The notes: generated by a model from the letters alone, not told the origin. A DNA stretch of 64,000 bases from an uncultured Alphaproteobacteria bacterium (GCA_944392535.1 CALXWY010000001.1:248001-312000), one strand, 5' to 3'. Shown: positions 51,073-60,238, numbered from the stretch's first letter. Program-made: numbers and translations.

Positions 51073-51693
51073 ATGCAAGTAGATGTTATTAATTTTGATG
51101 GCAAGTCGGTCGGCAAAGTGGATTTAGCAGACCAGATATTTGGTGTTGAACCGCGCGCAGATATTCTGCATCGTGTTGTTACATGGCAACGCGCAAAATC
51201 ACGTGCAGGTACACATGCAGTGAAAACTGTATCAGATGTCGCGGGCAGTGGTAAAAAAGCATTCAAACAGAAAAAAACAGGTAATGCGCGCCAGGGTGAA
51301 AGATATAATGTTCACATGCGTGGCGGTGGTGTTGTACACGGACCGGTTGTTCGTGACCACAGCATTGATTTGCCAAAGAAAATTCGCGCATTGGGATTAA
51401 AAATGGCCTTGTCGTCCAAGGTAAAAGATGGAAATTTAATCATTATTGATTCTGAAAAATTGTCTGCGGCAAAAACAGGGGTGTTTGCAAAACAGTTGAA
51501 AAAACTGGATTTGAATTCTGCGTTGTTTGTTGGTGCAGATACGTTGGATGAAAATTTCCGTAAGTCTGCGGCGAATATTCCAAATATTGATGCGTTGCCG
51601 ACAATCGGTTTGAATGTGTTGGATATTTTGAAACATGATAAATTGGTTTTGACCGCAGATGCAGTCAAAGCGGTGGAAGCACGCTTGGCATAA
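51073..51693 (+). CDS. rplD: 50S ribosomal protein L4
   Basis: L4 lines the polypeptide exit tunnel and in E. coli represses its own operon. 206 residues with KKAFKQKKTGNARQGERYN, VHGPVVRDHSIDLPKKIR and the C-terminal DAVKAVEARLA. I choose the ATG at 51073, with AAGGTGG upstream; the GTG at 51064 is less likely. Confidence 0.93.
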   Translation: MQVDVINFDGKSVGKVDLADQIFGVEPRADILHRVVTWQRAKSRAGTHAVKTVSDVAGSGKKAFKQKKTGNARQGERYNVHMRGGGVVHGPVVRDHSIDLPKKIRALGLKMALSSKVKDGNLIIIDSEKLSAAKTGVFAKQLKKLDLNSALFVGADTLDENFRKSAANIPNIDALPTIGLNVLDILKHDKLVLTADAVKAVEARLA

Positions 51694-51729
51694 TTTTATG
51701 CCTGGGTATGACGAAAAAGGTGAAATAAA

Positions 51730-52062
51730 ATGGCAGAAAAGAAAGTTACATCAGAAAAAAAAGTCGTTGCGACCGCCGGTATTTATGATATACTGCGTCG
51801 CCCGATAATTTCGGAAAAGGCGGCAAAATTGTCTGAAAGCAATGGTGTTGCATTTGAAATTGCACCGAATGCAACCAAGGCAGATGTCGTTCGCGCAGTC
51901 CAAGCAATTTACAATGTAAAACCGATAAAGGTGAACATTGTTGTTGCCAAGGGAAAAATTAAATCTTTCCGTGGACGTGGTGCGGGCGCACAACGTGCAG
52001 TTAAAAAGGCATATGTATCTTTGCCGGCAGATGCAAAATTGGATTTATCGGCAAATATATAA
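51730..52062 (+). CDS. rplW: 50S ribosomal protein L23
   Basis: L23 sits at the tunnel exit and binds trigger factor and SRP. 110 residues with an N-terminal Lys-rich extension and the core IYDILRRPIISEKAAKL, VNIVVAKGKIKSFRGRG. The start at 51730 follows AAGGTGAAA. Confidence 0.94.
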   Translation: MAEKKVTSEKKVVATAGIYDILRRPIISEKAAKLSESNGVAFEIAPNATKADVVRAVQAIYNVKPIKVNIVVAKGKIKSFRGRGAGAQRAVKKAYVSLPADAKLDLSANI

Positions 52063-52135
52063 TATAAACACAGTCTTGGCAGAGAACCCACAAAAATGGA
52101 TGTTATTGTCAAGATAAAATAAAAAGGTAATAAAA

Positions 52136-52969
52136 ATGGCATTAAAACATTACAAGCCAAATACAGCAGGAACACGTGGTTTGACATTGGTTGACCACAG
52201 TGATTTGCACCGTGGCGCACCAGAAAAGTCGCTGACTGTTGGATTAAAGTCCAAGGGTGGACGTAATAATTTTGGACATGTGACGGTTATGCACCAAGGT
52301 GGCGGTCACAAGCGTAAATATCGTTTAATTGATTTTGCCCGCAAGAAAAAAGGCGTGCCGGCAACTGTTGTTCGTTTGGAATATGATCCGAATCGTACAG
52401 CGTTTATCGCATTGATTGAATACACCGATGGTGCACGTTCGTATATTTTGGCACCGCGTGATTTGAAAGTTGGCGATGTTGTTGTTTCTGGGGATCGTGA
52501 AGATATTAAACCAGGTAATGCAATGCCGTTGAAAAATATGCCGATTGGTACAATTGTGCATAATGTTGAATTAAAACCAGGTGCCGGCGGCCAATTGGCG
52601 CGCAGTGCTGGTTGCTATGCCCAATTAATGGGTAAAGATGGTGTGTATGCCCAGATTAAAATGAACAGCGGCGAATTACGCAAGGTTCATTCTGATTGTA
52701 TGGCAACAGTTGGCAGCGTGTCAAATCCAGACCAGCGTAATGTTAACCTGGGCAAGGCTGGACGTGCACGTTGGTTGGGTATTCGTCCATCTGTTCGTGG
52801 TATGGCCCAGAATCCTGTGGATCACCCAATGGGTGGTGGTAATGGCCATTCCAAGGGTCATGAACCTGTATCGCGTACTGGTATCCCGGCCAAGGGTTAT
52901 CGCACACGCAAGAATAAACGTACTGCAAAGATGATTATCCGCAGCAGACATTTGGCAAAGAAAAAATAA
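52136..52969 (+). CDS. rplB: 50S ribosomal protein L2
   Basis: L2 is a core 50S protein at the subunit interface. 277 residues with [35 protein letters not shown] and the [12 protein letters not shown] loop. A weak hairpin (TCTTG/CAAGA, 52073-52077 and 52109-52113) sits in the rplW-rplB spacer. Confidence 0.96.
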   Translation: MALKHYKPNTAGTRGLTLVDHSDLHRGAPEKSLTVGLKSKGGRNNFGHVTVMHQGGGHKRKYRLIDFARKKKGVPATVVRLEYDPNRTAFIALIEYTDGARSYILAPRDLKVGDVVVSGDREDIKPGNAMPLKNMPIGTIVHNVELKPGAGGQLARSAGCYAQLMGKDGVYAQIKMNSGELRKVHSDCMATVGSVSNPDQRNVNLGKAGRARWLGIRPSVRGMAQNPVDHPMGGGNGHSKGHEPVSRTGIPAKGYRTRKNKRTAKMIIRSRHLAKKK

Positions 52970-52988
52970 TATAAAAACGGAGTGATTA

Positions 52989-53270
52989 ATGTCTCGTTCA
53001 ATATGGAAAGGTCCTTATGTTCATCCGTCTGTGCTGAAGAAAGTTGCGGCGGCAAATGAAAAAAATGATCATAAGCCGATTAAAACTTGGTCCCGTGGCA
53101 GTACAATTATACCGCCAATGGTTGGTTTAACCTTTGAAGTTCACAATGGAAATAAATTTATTCCGGTGTCTGTCGTAGAAGATATGATTGGACATAAATT
53201 GGGCGAATTTGCCCCAACGCGTACATTCAAAGGACACGCAGCGAATAAAAAAGCCGCAGCGGCAAAATAA
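52989..53270 (+). CDS. rpsS: 30S ribosomal protein S19
   Basis: S19 lies in the 30S head and contacts the A site tRNA. 93 residues: [19 protein letters not shown] and the [16 protein letters not shown] stretch are typical, with an Ala/Lys-rich end. It starts 19 bases after rplB with CGGAGTG upstream. Confidence 0.96.
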   Translation: MSRSIWKGPYVHPSVLKKVAAANEKNDHKPIKTWSRGSTIIPPMVGLTFEVHNGNKFIPVSVVEDMIGHKLGEFAPTRTFKGHAANKKAAAAK

Positions 53271-53285
53271 TAAAGGGTTACAGTT

Positions 53286-53702
53286 ATGACAACAGCAAGA
53301 TATGGAATTAAAGATAACCAAGTGCGTGCGTTTAACAGACTGATTCGTATCAGCCATCAGAAATTGAACTTGGTGTGTGATACTGTTCGTGGGTTGCCAG
53401 TTGCGCGTGCGATTGATGTCTTGAAATTTTCAAAAAAGCGCGTTTCTGGGGAAGTTTTGAAGACTTTGTTGTCGGCAATTGCAAATGCAGAACATAATAA
53501 AAATTTGCCGGCAGACAGTTTGTACATCAAAGAAATTTGGTGTGGCAAAGCGTTGACAATGAAACGTATTATGCCGGCGTCCCAGGGACGTGCACGTCCG
53601 ATTTTGAAACCGTTTTCAAATCTGACGATTGTTTTGGAATCTGGGGTGGCGCCATCCAAGAAAAAAGAAACAAAGGCAAAAAAACAAGAAAAGGCAAAAT
53701 AA
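53286..53702 (+). CDS. rplV: 50S ribosomal protein L22
   Basis: L22 lines the exit tunnel and binds many macrolides. 138 residues, with AIANAEHNKNLPADSLYIKE and the loop RIMPASQGRARPI that extends into the tunnel, and a Lys-rich tail. AAAGGG precedes the ATG. The following spacer folds into a three-way junction. Confidence 0.95.
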   Translation: MTTARYGIKDNQVRAFNRLIRISHQKLNLVCDTVRGLPVARAIDVLKFSKKRVSGEVLKTLLSAIANAEHNKNLPADSLYIKEIWCGKALTMKRIMPASQGRARPILKPFSNLTIVLESGVAPSKKKETKAKKQEKAK

Positions 53703-53709
53703 TAAATAC

Positions 53710-53771
53710 GGCAAGTGGTATGGATGAAAATCCTGAATAAAGCCGATGCCAAGGCTTCAAGAACACTTGCC
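53710..53771 (+). promoter_or_regulatory. Predicted three-way junction between rplV and rpsC
   Basis: The outer stem GGCAAGTG (53710-53717) pairs with CACTTGCC (53764-53771). Inside are GGAT-GAAA-ATCC (53722-53733), a GNRA-type tetraloop hairpin, and AAGCC/GGCTT (about 53740-53757). Such compact junctions are typical of ribosomal-protein binding sites. Confidence 0.5.
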
Positions 53772-53797
53772 ATAAAAAACACTAAGGGAAAAGTAAA

Positions 53798-54499
53798 ATG
53801 GGACAGAAAGTATCACCAGTTTCATTACGCGAATTTATTAACAAGATTACTGATTCGCGTTGGATTGCGGGTAAAAAAGACTATGCAGGTTTGCTGGCCG
53901 AAGATATCAAAATTCGCAACTTTATTGAAAAAAAGTTGAAAAAAGCCGGCTTGGCCAAGGTTGTTATAGAACGCTTTGCAAAGAAAGTTGTTGTTACTAT
54001 TCATACGTCACGGCCAGGTATGATTATCGGTAAAAATGGTGCAGATATTGAAACGTTGCGTAACGATATTAAAAAACTGGTTAAAAATGACCAAGTTGTT
54101 GTGAATATTTATGAAGTTCGTCGCCCGGACTTGAATGCACAATTGGTTGCCCAGAATATTGCACAGCAAATAGAAGGGCGTGTTTCATTCAAGCGCGCAA
54201 TGAAAAAGGCGGTTCAAAATGCACTGAAAGCAGGTGCCCAAGGCATCAAGGTTATGTGTTCTGGGCGTCTGAATGGTGCAGAAATTGCCCGCAGTGAACA
54301 AATTCGCGAAGGTCGCATCCCATTGCATACTTTGCGTGCCGATATTGACTATGCGTCAATCCAGGCGAAAACAACGTACGGGGTTATTGGTGTGAAAGTT
54401 TGGATTTACACTGGTGACGTCGTAAACAAGGAAAAGTTGGCATCTGAAATGGCACGTCCAGCCGAATATGCCGGCACCAGCGAAAGAAAAAGCAAGTAA
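53798..54499 (+). CDS. rpsC: 30S ribosomal protein S3
   Basis: S3 is a KH-domain protein of the 30S head. 233 residues with [19 protein letters not shown], the KH motif [14 protein letters not shown] and [36 protein letters not shown] precedes the ATG. Confidence 0.96.
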   Translation: MGQKVSPVSLREFINKITDSRWIAGKKDYAGLLAEDIKIRNFIEKKLKKAGLAKVVIERFAKKVVVTIHTSRPGMIIGKNGADIETLRNDIKKLVKNDQVVVNIYEVRRPDLNAQLVAQNIAQQIEGRVSFKRAMKKAVQNALKAGAQGIKVMCSGRLNGAEIARSEQIREGRIPLHTLRADIDYASIQAKTTYGVIGVKVWIYTGDVVNKEKLASEMARPAEYAGTSERKSK

Positions 54500-54537
54500 T
54501 TTTTGTCGGCATCTATATGGTGTCGGGACGACAAAAA
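54500..54537 (+). other. Hairpin between rpsC and rplP
   Basis: A perfect 9-bp stem TTTTTGTCG (54500-54508) with CGACAAAAA (54529-54537), extended inside by six pairs including G:T. There is no T-tract, so a terminator is unlikely. Confidence 0.5.
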
Positions 54538-54566
54538 TTAAAAACAGAAATTAAAAGGTTGTTATT

Positions 54567-54980
54567 ATGTTAATGCCAAATAAAACAAAATTTCGCAAAC
54601 AGCACAAAGGTCGTATTCACGGTGTTGCCAAAGGCGGCAGTGAATTGGCGTTTGGGTCGTTTGGTCTGAAAGCAATGACGCCGGAACGTGTCACCGCGCG
54701 TCAAATAGAGGCGGCACGTCGTGCAATTACCCGTCATATGCGTCGTATGGGGAAATTGTGGATTCGTGTTTTCCCGGATGTTCCAGTTACTAAAAAACCA
54801 GCCGAAGTCCGTATGGGTAAGGGTAAAGGTGCGGTTGAATACTGGATTTGCCGCGTAAAGCCAGGACGCATCTTGTTTGAACTGGATGGTGTTAAACCAG
54901 AAGTTGCATATGAAGCGTTTGCATTGGCCGCAGCAAAGTTGCCGGTTAAAACAAAAGTGGTTGAACGCAAAGTTAACTAA
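54567..54980 (+). CDS. rplP: 50S ribosomal protein L16
   Basis: L16 organises the tRNA-binding region of the 50S. 137 residues: [19 protein letters not shown] at the start (family typical) and [20 protein letters not shown] in the core. AAAAGG lies 11 bases before the ATG. Confidence 0.95.
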   Translation: MLMPNKTKFRKQHKGRIHGVAKGGSELAFGSFGLKAMTPERVTARQIEAARRAITRHMRRMGKLWIRVFPDVPVTKKPAEVRMGKGKGAVEYWICRVKPGRILFELDGVKPEVAYEAFALAAAKLPVKTKVVERKVN

Positions 54981-55038
54981 GTTGATAAGAACGTTATATT
55001 TTTCGCACTGGGGCGGAATATGACAAAAGGGTTAAAAA

Positions 55039-55233
55039 ATGGCAGAAAAAAAAGTTGAAAAAGAAACTTTGACAGCAGAAGCGTTGCAAAGCAAACTGGA
55101 AAACTTGAAAAAAGAACAAATGAATCAACGTTTCCAGCATGCCGCCGGACAAATGGCGAAAACGCACGTTATGCGCCAGACGCGGCGTGAAATTGCGCGT
55201 GTGAAAACACAAATTAACGCGTCAAAAAAATAA
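55039..55233 (+). CDS. rpmC: 50S ribosomal protein L29
   Basis: L29 sits near the exit tunnel. 64 residues, largely helical, with [17 protein letters not shown] and [10 protein letters not shown]. The longest untranslated spacer of the S10/spc genes (121 bases) follows. Confidence 0.92.
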   Translation: MAEKKVEKETLTAEALQSKLENLKKEQMNQRFQHAAGQMAKTHVMRQTRREIARVKTQINASKK

Positions 55234-55247
55234 ATCACCGATTTTTG

Positions 55248-55275
55248 TTGAGATTTCTAAATTTTTAGATATCAT
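55248..55275 (+). promoter_or_regulatory. Possible internal promoter before rpsQ
   Basis: TTGAGA (55248-55253), a 16-base spacer and TATCAT (55270-55275). Confidence 0.35.
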
Positions 55276-55354
55276 ATTCCGAAATCGGGTAAAATGTGTG
55301 CTGGGGGGCCGTAATGCACAAACCAGCGTAAATAAATGTAAGGGAATAATAGTT

Positions 55355-55624
55355 ATGCCAAGACGTATACTGCAAGGAACAGTTAAAAGTACAGCAAATG
55401 ACAAAACAGTCGTGGTGGAAGTTGAACGTCGTTTTCGTCATCCGCTGTATGGTAAATTTGTTAAGCAGAATAAAAAGTACAAGGCGCACGATGAAAACAA
55501 CGAATACAAAGTTGGTGATATCGTCGCAATTGAAGAACATCGTCCAATTTCCAAGACAAAAACTTGGGTGGTCAAAGGGCGCGTTGGTGTGTCCAAAGAC
55601 GAAACAGTGGATGTTGTTGAATAA
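55355..55624 (+). CDS. rpsQ: 30S ribosomal protein S17
   Basis: S17 stabilises 16S rRNA folding. 89 residues with [20 protein letters not shown] and the [19 protein letters not shown] stretch. I choose the ATG at 55355, preceded by AAGGGAATAATAGTT; a longer frame from 55298 starts in the leader. Confidence 0.94.
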   Translation: MPRRILQGTVKSTANDKTVVVEVERRFRHPLYGKFVKQNKKYKAHDENNEYKVGDIVAIEEHRPISKTKTWVVKGRVGVSKDETVDVVE

Positions 55625-55701
55625 TATCACACAGGGTCTTTGAGGTTTGGCACGTAATATCTTTATGGCGCCAGACAGTCGGAACCTGGGATAACAAAGC
55701 A

Positions 55702-55718
55702 GTGGGGGATTGCCCCAC
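55702..55718 (+). other. Hairpin in the rplN leader
   Basis: GTGGGG (55702-55707) pairs with CCCCAC (55713-55718), loop GATTG. It lies in a 115-base spacer before rplN. Confidence 0.45.
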
Positions 55719-55739
55719 GTGCAGGATAAAGGTGAAGTT

Positions 55740-56114
55740 ATGATACAAAATGAAACAGTTATGACGGTTGCAGATAATTCTGGGGCACGCAAGGCAATGT
55801 GTATCAAAGTCTTGGGTGGTTCGCACCGTCGTTATGCAACAGTTGGTGATAAAATTGTTGTTGCCATCAAAGAAGCAATTCCACGTGGCAAAGTTCAAAA
55901 AGGTACGGTACAACGTGCAATTATCGTTCGTACAAAGTTTCCGGTAAAGCGTCCGGATGGTTCAATTATTCGTTTTGATGACAATGCAGTTGTTTTGATA
56001 AACAAAAATAATTTTGAACCAATTGGTACACGTATTTTTGGGCCGATTGCGCGTGAAGTTCGTCGTAAATATGATGTTCAGAAAATTGTGTCTTTGGCAC
56101 CAGAAGTTATTTAA
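55740..56114 (+). CDS. rplN: 50S ribosomal protein L14
   Basis: L14 is at the subunit interface. 124 residues with [20 protein letters not shown] and [24 protein letters not shown]. The ATG at 55740 is preceded by AAAGGTGAAG; an upstream frame is rejected because it precedes the family start. Confidence 0.95.
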   Translation: MIQNETVMTVADNSGARKAMCIKVLGGSHRRYATVGDKIVVAIKEAIPRGKVQKGTVQRAIIVRTKFPVKRPDGSIIRFDDNAVVLINKNNFEPIGTRIFGPIAREVRRKYDVQKIVSLAPEVI

Positions 56115-56158
56115 TTTTGGGTCAATGGCAAGCATGATGTAGACAAAGGATTGGGAAA

Positions 56159-56461
56159 ATGAAAATCAAAAAAGGCGACGAAGTCGTAGTTATTTCGGGA
56201 AAATATAAAGGCGTTAAAGGTAAAGTCTTGGAAGCGCGCCCGTCTGAATCCCGCGTTGTTGTAGAAGGTGTCAATCGCCACAAGTGGCATGTGAAACCAA
56301 CACAAGAACAACCAGGACATATTGTTGATCGCGAAGCACCGATACATGTTTCTAATGTTGCGTTGGTGGATCCGAAAACAAAAAAGCCGTCACGCGTTGG
56401 ATATAAGGTTGATGGTGATAAAAAAGTTCGCATTGCAAAGAAATCTGGTGCGGAATTATAA
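56159..56461 (+). CDS. rplX: 50S ribosomal protein L24
   Basis: L24 initiates 50S assembly. 100 residues with the KOW motif [20 protein letters not shown] and [13 protein letters not shown]. It starts 44 bases after rplN. Confidence 0.94.
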   Translation: MKIKKGDEVVVISGKYKGVKGKVLEARPSESRVVVEGVNRHKWHVKPTQEQPGHIVDREAPIHVSNVALVDPKTKKPSRVGYKVDGDKKVRIAKKSGAEL

Positions 56462-56471
56462 TAAAGAATGT

Positions 56472-56489
56472 TTCCCGCTGTTACGGGAA
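56472..56489 (+). promoter_or_regulatory. Shared hairpin before rplE
   Basis: TTCCCGCTGTTACGGGAA: 6-bp stem (56472-56477 with 56484-56489) and loop CTGTTA. The identical 18-mer occurs before rplR at 58446-58463. Confidence 0.65.
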
Positions 56490-56510
56490 TAAAACGTTAA
56501 GGAATAAAAA

Positions 56511-57056
56511 ATGCAAAGCAGATTGCGTGAAGTTTATGAAAAAGAAATTGTTCCTGAATTAATTAAAGAATTCGGGTACACGAATCCTTTGGCGGTTCCA
56601 AAACTGACCAAAATTGTTTTGAATATGGGCGTTGGCGAGGCCGTTAATGATAAAAAGAAATTGGATGCGGCGGTGACTGATTTAACCGCGATTGCCGCAC
56701 AAAAGCCGGTCGTTACGCATGCAAAAAAATCTATTGCAACGTATCGTTTACGCGAAGGTCAACCCATCGGTACCAAGGTGACGTTGCGTGGCAAAAGAAT
56801 GTATGATTTCTTGGATAAATTAATTACGGTCGCATTGCCGCGTGTAAAGGATTTTCGTGGATTATCAAAGTCTAAATTTGATGGACGTGGTAATTATGCG
56901 TTCGGTATCAAGGAACACTTGATTTTCCCAGAAATTTCCGTTGATAAAATTGACGCAATCCGTGGAATGGATATCGTCATTGCAACAACGGCAAAAACAG
57001 ATGATGAAGCGCGTGCATTGCTGACTAAAATCGGGTTGCCGCTGGTTCTGAAATAA
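56511..57056 (+). CDS. rplE: 50S ribosomal protein L5
   Basis: L5 binds 5S rRNA and helps dock it to the 50S. 181 residues with [40 protein letters not shown] and [32 protein letters not shown] precedes the ATG. The shared hairpin upstream is the main oddity. Confidence 0.96.
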   Translation: MQSRLREVYEKEIVPELIKEFGYTNPLAVPKLTKIVLNMGVGEAVNDKKKLDAAVTDLTAIAAQKPVVTHAKKSIATYRLREGQPIGTKVTLRGKRMYDFLDKLITVALPRVKDFRGLSKSKFDGRGNYAFGIKEHLIFPEISVDKIDAIRGMDIVIATTAKTDDEARALLTKIGLPLVLK

Positions 57057-57071
57057 TAAAAGGTAATACAA

Positions 57072-57374
57072 ATGGCGAAATTAGCGTTAATTAATAAACA
57101 AAAAAAACGTGAAAAGTTGGTCGCGCAATATGCCAAAAAACGTGCATCTATTAAAGAAAAGATGTCTGTGAATGCAACACCAGATGAACGTATGGATGCA
57201 ATGAAAAAATTGGCAAAATTGCCACGTAATGCAAATCCAACAAGACTGCATAATCGTTGTTCTGTTACAGGGCGGGCACGCGGGTATTTCCGTTTGTTTG
57301 GTCTGTGCCGTCAACAGGTTCGTACCATGGCATCCGAAGGTAAATTGCCGGGCGTACGCAAGTCCAGTTGGTAA
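57072..57374 (+). CDS. rpsN: 30S ribosomal protein S14
   Basis: 100 residues, the long zinc-independent form. NPTRLHNRCSVTGRARGYFR and CRQQVRTMASEGKLPGVRKS are typical. It starts 15 bases after rplE. Confidence 0.95.
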   Translation: MAKLALINKQKKREKLVAQYAKKRASIKEKMSVNATPDERMDAMKKLAKLPRNANPTRLHNRCSVTGRARGYFRLFGLCRQQVRTMASEGKLPGVRKSSW

Positions 57375-57393
57375 TTTGTGTTTTTATTAAATC

Positions 57394-57441
57394 CCCAGTT
57401 GTGGACAATGCAGCTGGGCATCAGTTTGGGGAAACCCACTG
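57394..57441 (+). promoter_or_regulatory. Tandem hairpins before rpsH
   Basis: CCCAGTTG/CAGCTGGG (57394-57401 with 57411-57418, one G:T) and CAGT-GGG-GAAA-CCC-ACTG (57422-57441) with a GNRA tetraloop. They lie in the rpsN-rpsH spacer. S8 represses the spc operon in E. coli, though at a different site. Confidence 0.5.
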
Positions 57442-57459
57442 AGTAACAAGGAGTAAAAG

Positions 57460-57858
57460 ATGTCATTATCACACCCAATCGGAGATATGCTGACCCGTAT
57501 TCGTAACGGTCAGAATGCCGGTAAAGAATTTGTGACTGTCCCAAACAGCAAACTGCGCGCAGCAGTGTTGGCGGTGTTAAAGGACGAAGGTTTTATCACT
57601 GATTTTCATAAAGAACAAATTGACGAACATCGCGCTAATTTGGTTGTTGAATTGAAATATATTAACGGAAATGGCGCAATCCAAGATATTACAGTCGTTT
57701 CAAAGCCTGGACGTCGTGTATATTCAGGCAGTGCAAAAATGCCACGCGTACTGAATGGATTGGGCATCGCGATTGTTTCAACACCAAATGGTGTTATGAC
57801 AGATCACAAGGCTCGCTTGATGAATGTTGGTGGCGAAGTGTTGTGCAAGGTTATATAA
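57460..57858 (+). CDS. rpsH: 30S ribosomal protein S8
   Basis: S8 organises the central domain of 16S rRNA and is the E. coli spc repressor. 132 residues with HPIGDMLTRIRNGQNAGKEF and the C-terminal SGSAKMPRVLNGLGIAIVST. AAGGAG precedes the ATG. Confidence 0.95.
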   Translation: MSLSHPIGDMLTRIRNGQNAGKEFVTVPNSKLRAAVLAVLKDEGFITDFHKEQIDEHRANLVVELKYINGNGAIQDITVVSKPGRRVYSGSAKMPRVLNGLGIAIVSTPNGVMTDHKARLMNVGGEVLCKVI

Positions 57859-57879
57859 TTAAGGTAAGCGAGGTTTAAT

Positions 57880-58431
57880 ATGTCACGTGCAGGAAAACAT
57901 CCAGTAAAATTGACCCAAGGCGTTACAGCGGCAATCGCAGATGGCGTCTTGACAGTCAAGGGACCAAAAGGTGAAATAAAATTACCGTTGGATACAAAGC
58001 ATGCCGGACTGGTTGATGTCGTAATTGAATCGGACCAAGTTGTTGTTACACCAAAAGATGCCGAAGATAAAACATCGCGGGCAATGTGGGGTACAATGAC
58101 GCGTAATGTTCGGGCGGCGGTTATCGGGGTCACAGACGGATTTTCAAAAGAAATGTACATGAATGGTGTCGGATATAAAGCATCAGTCAGTGGTAATAAA
58201 TTAGTTCTGGGGGCGGGATATTCGCATGACGTCGTTATGGAAATCCCAGATGGACTGACCGTAAAAATGGGTGACAAGCCAACAGAATTTATAATCAGTG
58301 GTTCTGACAAGTGCTTGGTCGGACAATTTGCAGATAAAGTGCATAAAGTTCGTAAACCAGATCCGTATAAAGGAAAAGGTATTTTCTATAAGGGCGAAAG
58401 AATTCGTCGCAAAGAAGGTAAAAAGAAATAA
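57880..58431 (+). CDS. rplF: 50S ribosomal protein L6
   Basis: L6 is near the factor-binding site. 183 residues with MSRAGKHPVKLTQGVTAAIAD and GKHPxxLxxG-type repeats; the later DPYKGKGIFYKGERIRRKEG is standard. It follows rpsH by 21 bases. Confidence 0.95.
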   Translation: MSRAGKHPVKLTQGVTAAIADGVLTVKGPKGEIKLPLDTKHAGLVDVVIESDQVVVTPKDAEDKTSRAMWGTMTRNVRAAVIGVTDGFSKEMYMNGVGYKASVSGNKLVLGAGYSHDVVMEIPDGLTVKMGDKPTEFIISGSDKCLVGQFADKVHKVRKPDPYKGKGIFYKGERIRRKEGKKK

Positions 58432-58445
58432 TAAATAATGGCACG

Positions 58446-58463
58446 TTCCCGCTGTTACGGGAA
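58446..58463 (+). promoter_or_regulatory. Shared hairpin before rplR
   Basis: TTCCCGCTGTTACGGGAA, identical to the element before rplE (56472-56489). Both copies lie 20 to 22 bases before their start codons. Confidence 0.65.
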
Positions 58464-58482
58464 TCGGAAAAAAGGAAACAAA

Positions 58483-58839
58483 ATGTTAAAACATTTATCT
58501 ACGGAAGAAAGACGTACATTGAAAATTCGCGGTGCGTTAAAAAGAAAAAATCCGGGCAAAATCCGTTTGTCGGTTTTCCGTTCCGGACGTCATATTGAAA
58601 TTCAGGCAATTGACGATGTCAAAGGACATACAATCTGTTCGGCATCATCCAAAGAAAAGAATTTCAAAGGCAAGGGTTGGAATGTCGCAGGGGCTGAAAT
58701 GGTCGGTAAAGCATTCGCAGAACGCGCTGTAAAAGCGAAAATCGCGGATAATTGCTATTTTGATCGTGGTGGTTACCGTTATCATGGTCGTGTAAAAGCA
58801 CTGTGCGAAGCAATCCGCGCGGGTGGTGTTAGAATATAA
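58483..58839 (+). CDS. rplR: 50S ribosomal protein L18
   Basis: L18 binds 5S rRNA with L5. 118 residues with LSTEERRTLKIRGALKRKNP, LSVFRSGRHIEIQAIDD and DRGGYRYHGRVKALCEAIRA. I choose the ATG at 58483 with AAAAGGAAAC upstream; the longer frame from 58438 overlaps the shared hairpin. Confidence 0.95.
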   Translation: MLKHLSTEERRTLKIRGALKRKNPGKIRLSVFRSGRHIEIQAIDDVKGHTICSASSKEKNFKGKGWNVAGAEMVGKAFAERAVKAKIADNCYFDRGGYRYHGRVKALCEAIRAGGVRI

Positions 58840-58856
58840 AGTAACGGAGTTTTATA

Positions 58857-59417
58857 ATGGCACGTTTTGATGATAAGAAATTACAAACGGATAATTTAGT
58901 AGATAAACTGGTTTCTATTAACCGGGTGTCTAAGACTGTTAAGGGCGGACGCAACATGTCCTTTGCGGCATTGGTCGTCGTTGGTGATAAAGCAGGGCGC
59001 GTCGGTTTTGGTAAAGGCAAGGCGTTGGAAGTACAAAGTGCAGTGCAAAAAGCAACCAAGGCAGCCAAGGCAAAAATGATACGGGTTCCGTTGAAAGAAG
59101 GGCGCACGTTGCATCATGATATTTCTGCAAAATATGGCGCAAGTAAATTAGTGGTGCGCAGTGCGGTTCCAGGTACGGGTATTATCGCCGGTGGCGCGTT
59201 GCGTGCAGTATTTGAATGTCTGGGGGTCCAGGACGTTGTTGTAAAGTCCCAGGGTTCTAATACACCAAATAATATGATTCGTGCAGTGTTTTCGGCGTTC
59301 AGCAAAATGAATTCACCAAAAACTGTTGCGGCGCGCCGTGGCAAAAGTGTTGCGGAAATTATCGCTGGCCGTGATGGTAAAAAACTGGACACCGCAGAAG
59401 CCACCGCAGAAAAATAA
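58857..59417 (+). CDS. rpsE: 30S ribosomal protein S5
   Basis: S5 affects decoding accuracy and is a spectinomycin-resistance site. 186 residues with [40 protein letters not shown] and [23 protein letters not shown] precedes the ATG. Confidence 0.95.
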   Translation: MARFDDKKLQTDNLVDKLVSINRVSKTVKGGRNMSFAALVVVGDKAGRVGFGKGKALEVQSAVQKATKAAKAKMIRVPLKEGRTLHHDISAKYGASKLVVRSAVPGTGIIAGGALRAVFECLGVQDVVVKSQGSNTPNNMIRAVFSAFSKMNSPKTVAARRGKSVAEIIAGRDGKKLDTAEATAEK

Positions 59418-59455
59418 TCAACGGGCATTACGCCAATAAATAACGGAGATTAATT

Positions 59456-59635
59456 ATGGCAAAAATTACAGTAAAACAGGTGAAAAGTATTATTGGCCGC
59501 CCAACAGCACAACGCAAGATTATTGCTGCGCTGGGGTTGGGACGTATCGGAAAGTGCAAAGAACATGAAGATACCCCGGCGGTTCGTGGCATGGTTGCCA
59601 AGGTTTCACACTTGGTTGAAGTTGTGGAAAAATAA
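59456..59635 (+). CDS. rpmD: 50S ribosomal protein L30
   Basis: A short 59-residue protein with ITVKQVKSIIGRPTAQRKI and VRGMVAKVSHLVEVVEK, matching L30. It starts with ATG at 59456 after AACGGAGATTAATT, 38 bases after rpsE, in its usual place between rpsE and rplO. Confidence 0.92.
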   Translation: MAKITVKQVKSIIGRPTAQRKIIAALGLGRIGKCKEHEDTPAVRGMVAKVSHLVEVVEK

Positions 59636-59660
59636 ATTTGTTAAACCGAGTATGTCAGAT

Positions 59661-59690
59661 TTGGCATGCGACAAAGAACTGGGTTACAAT
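59661..59690 (+). promoter_or_regulatory. Possible internal promoter before rplO
   Basis: TTGGCA (59661-59666), an 18-base spacer and TACAAT (59685-59690), in the 81-base rpmD-rplO spacer. Confidence 0.35.
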
Positions 59691-59716
59691 AGTTCGCAGG
59701 ATAAAAAGGAAAAAAT

Positions 59717-60175
59717 ATGAAACTGAATGCATTAATGGATAATTTCGGCGCACGCGCAAATGCAAAGCGTGTCGGACGTGGTATCGGTTCAGGTATGGGT
59801 AAAACATCTGGACGTGGTAACAAAGGACAAAAAGCACGCAGCGGTTCACGTAAACAGGCGACATTCCAAGGTGGACAGATGCCGATTTTGCGTCGCTTTC
59901 CAAAATTTGGGTTCAATAATCCGTTTGCAAAAGAATATGTGACAATCAACTTGGGCGATATTGAAAAGTTTATTGCATCTGGGAAAATTGATCCAAAATC
60001 ACCAATTACAATTGATTCTCTGTTGGGTGCAAAAATTATTAACCGCACAAAATCTGGGTTAAAGATTTTGGCCAAAGGCGAAATAAAGACATCTGTGAAT
60101 ATTATTGCCGATAAATGGTCCAAGGCGGCCGAAGAAGCAATTGTTAAAGCAGGTGGAACAATTAAAAATAAATAA
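59717..60175 (+). CDS. rplO: 50S ribosomal protein L15
   Basis: L15 is a late-assembly 50S protein. 152 residues with the Gly-rich AKRVGRGIGSGMGKTSGRGN and GGQMPILRRFPKFGF. AAAAAGG precedes the ATG. It precedes secY as usual. Confidence 0.94.
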   Translation: MKLNALMDNFGARANAKRVGRGIGSGMGKTSGRGNKGQKARSGSRKQATFQGGQMPILRRFPKFGFNNPFAKEYVTINLGDIEKFIASGKIDPKSPITIDSLLGAKIINRTKSGLKILAKGEIKTSVNIIADKWSKAAEEAIVKAGGTIKNK

Positions 60176-60182
60176 TTTAATG

Positions 60183-60216
60183 TGTTTGCACCTGGGGGAA
60201 AAACTGGGTGCAAACA
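60183..60216 (+). other. Hairpin before secY
   Basis: A perfect 10-bp stem TGTTTGCACC (60183-60192) with GGTGCAAACA (60207-60216) and a 14-base loop. There is no T-tract. Confidence 0.5.
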
Positions 60217-60238
60217 AATAATTGAAAAGTCGTATCGC

